In this document: piece after piece, positions 62,491 to 64,000 of the stretch
Numbering within the stretch: position 1 is the stretch's first letter
Layout: each line of letters begins with the position of its first letter
DNA from: Planctomycetaceae bacterium
Lineage (GTDB): Bacteria > Planctomycetota > Planctomycetia > Planctomycetales > Planctomycetaceae
Assembly (NCBI GenBank): GCA_002722955.1
Contig: PBMZ01000051.1
Span: 1-64,000 of the forward strand
Length of the DNA stretch: 64,000 nt
Direction: 5' to 3'
Position numbers and translations under genes: made by a program
Notes under the pieces: generated by a model
What the model was told of the DNA's origin: nothing
Database searches by the model: none
What the model saw: the letters and a program-made list of their open reading frames with translations, nothing else

Positions 62491-64000
62491 ATGTTTCACC
62501 TTTTGGGCAAGTTTGTTGCCCGTCGATGGCCAATTCTGATTATCGGATGGATTGGCCTCCTGATCTTCATCGTCTCGATCAGGCCGCAGTGGGCCAGCGT
62601 GATCGATCATGGAGAGTTTGCGTTCCTACCCGCCGACTCGCCTAGTTTGATTGGCGAAGATGTCTACCAAGAATCTTGGCCGCAGCCGCTAGCTAGCCAA
62701 ATTGTCGTCGTCGTTCGTCGCTTGGATGACGACGGGTTGACGGATCGAGACAAAGATTTCATTCGCGACACGCTTCAACCTCGCTTGATCGAGATCGCGG
62801 AAAAGCAGGCCAAGATCCATGCTGAAACTGCCGAGGAAAGTTCGGACGATCAACCGGCACCACAGCAAGCCACAGTCAGTAGCTTCAAGGATGGGTCGAT
62901 TGGCAAGTTGCTCGAAAGCAAAGATAACCAAGCGTCCCTAGTCGTCATCGACTTGACCACCGAGTTCCTCGACGAACGCAACAAAGAGTTTCTGACTGAT
63001 GTAGAAGCTTTGACCAGCAAGTCCGGGGAACTTCATCAAACGGGACAAGTTCCACCGGGGCTGCACATGGCCATCAGCGGGTCTGCGACCGTTGGCCGTG
63101 ACCTGATCCGAGCTGCTCAAGAAAGTGCCAAGGCGACCGAGCTGTGGACGATCTTGTTAGTCGTGTTCTTGCTGATTGTCATCTATCGAGCGCCCGCGTT
63201 GGCGTTGATCCCACTGATCACAGTCGCCGTCTCTGTGGAAATCTCACTCGGTGTTCTGGGACTGTTGGCGCAGGCTGATTTGGTCAGCTTGTTCAGCGGC
63301 ATCGAGTTGTATGTCACCGTTCTGTCTTACGGCGCTGGTGTTGATTACTGTCTGTTTCTGATTGCTCGTTACAAAGAGGAACTCGATCAAAGCGACCACT
63401 ACGAAGAAGCGGTTTCGTCTTCATTGGGAAAGGTCGGTGCGGCACTGACAGCGAGTGCGGGCACAGTCATGTGCGGCATTGGCATGCTGGTGTTCGCGCA
63501 ATTCGGCAAGTTCCATCAAGCGGGTATCGGCATCACGCTCGGCTTGGCAATCGTGTTGTGTGCGGCTTTGACGTTGTCGCCAGCGCTTCTGCGATTGTTT
63601 GGTCGCTGGGCTTTTTGGCCTCAAACACAAGGCGCCACGGCAACAGCAGTTGGCGGGTGGCTATCACCCACCAACTTGATCGGCCGGCTCCTTGAACAAG
63701 ATTATATACAGCGGCTCTGGGACAAAGTTGGCGAGGCGCTGCTGAAGAGGCCCGGGACGATCCTGGTCGGCAGCTTTGCAGTCATGACGCCGTTCGCTGT
63801 CGTCGCTGTCATGTATTACAGCGACTTAAGTTATGGGCTGCTGTCTGAACTTCCTGGTGACAACACCAGTGTGTTGGGTGCCAAAGCCGTTCAGACTCAT
63901 TATCCAGCCGGTATGGCAAGTCCCGTGACGGTGCTGCTGAAGAACGAAGAGATCGATTTCTCTCGACGCTCCGGAGAAGACTTCGTCGAAACACTGTCCG
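62491..64000 (+). CDS. MMPL/RND-family transporter, C-terminus beyond window
   Basis: Open frame MFHLLGKFVARRWPILIIGWIGLLIFIVSIRPQW..ELWTILLVVFLLIVIYRAPALALIPLITV..YGAGVDYCLFLIARYKEEL.. to the window end. Not in the ORF track. Confidence 0.9.
   Translation, partial: MFHLLGKFVARRWPILIIGWIGLLIFIVSIRPQWASVIDHGEFAFLPADSPSLIGEDVYQESWPQPLASQIVVVVRRLDDDGLTDRDKDFIRDTLQPRLIEIAEKQAKIHAETAEESSDDQPAPQQATVSSFKDGSIGKLLESKDNQASLVVIDLTTEFLDERNKEFLTDVEALTSKSGELHQTGQVPPGLHMAISGSATVGRDLIRAAQESAKATELWTILLVVFLLIVIYRAPALALIPLITVAVSVEISLGVLGLLAQADLVSLFSGIELYVTVLSYGAGVDYCLFLIARYKEELDQSDHYEEAVSSSLGKVGAALTASAGTVMCGIGMLVFAQFGKFHQAGIGITLGLAIVLCAALTLSPALLRLFGRWAFWPQTQGATATAVGGWLSPTNLIGRLLEQDYIQRLWDKVGEALLKRPGTILVGSFAVMTPFAVVAVMYYSDLSYGLLSELPGDNTSVLGAKAVQTHYPAGMASPVTVLLKNEEIDFSRRSGEDFVETLS

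Overview
The window looks like planctomycete chromosome (Pirellulales-like by gene content; inference, not tested). Supporting content: PSD1/DUF1549-type cytochrome-associated protein, sulfatase, beta-helix protein, FG-GAP/CRTAC1-like protein, an N-terminal 'LEDRALL' motif on an RTX protein, FHA-GAF-SpoIIE phosphatase, and many unique secreted proteins. Housekeeping blocks are gcvPA-gcvPB-lipM-like, tRNA-Leu(CAA), [YrdC+LMW-PTP fusion]-rpiB-gltX, ffh-rpsP-trmD-rplS-yraN (no rimM between rpsP and trmD), leuCD and an isolated nuoN. Two CDSs open at the window edges are missing from the ORF track: a minus-strand FG-GAP protein at the left and an MMPL/RND transporter at the right. I found no CRISPR array, prophage, transposase or obvious defence island. 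The strongest unusual signals are: (1) a 4-kb graveyard of signalling-gene fragments at 49.9-53.8 kb, where sigma54-AAA+, Ser/Thr kinase, CheA, MCP and CheB pieces are joined at internal deletion junctions and followed by cheR with a probable ATA start; (2) a Ser/Thr kinase pseudogene with at least 3 frameshifts and one nonsense codon, and a response-regulator gene split by one in-frame TAA; (3) a YrdC-like domain fused to a YwlE-type (phosphoarginine) phosphatase next to rpiB; (4) a bacterial protein closely resembling plant glucuronokinase; (5) several families of REP/REPIN-like intergenic inverted repeats. All family calls come from reading motifs; no database search was run.
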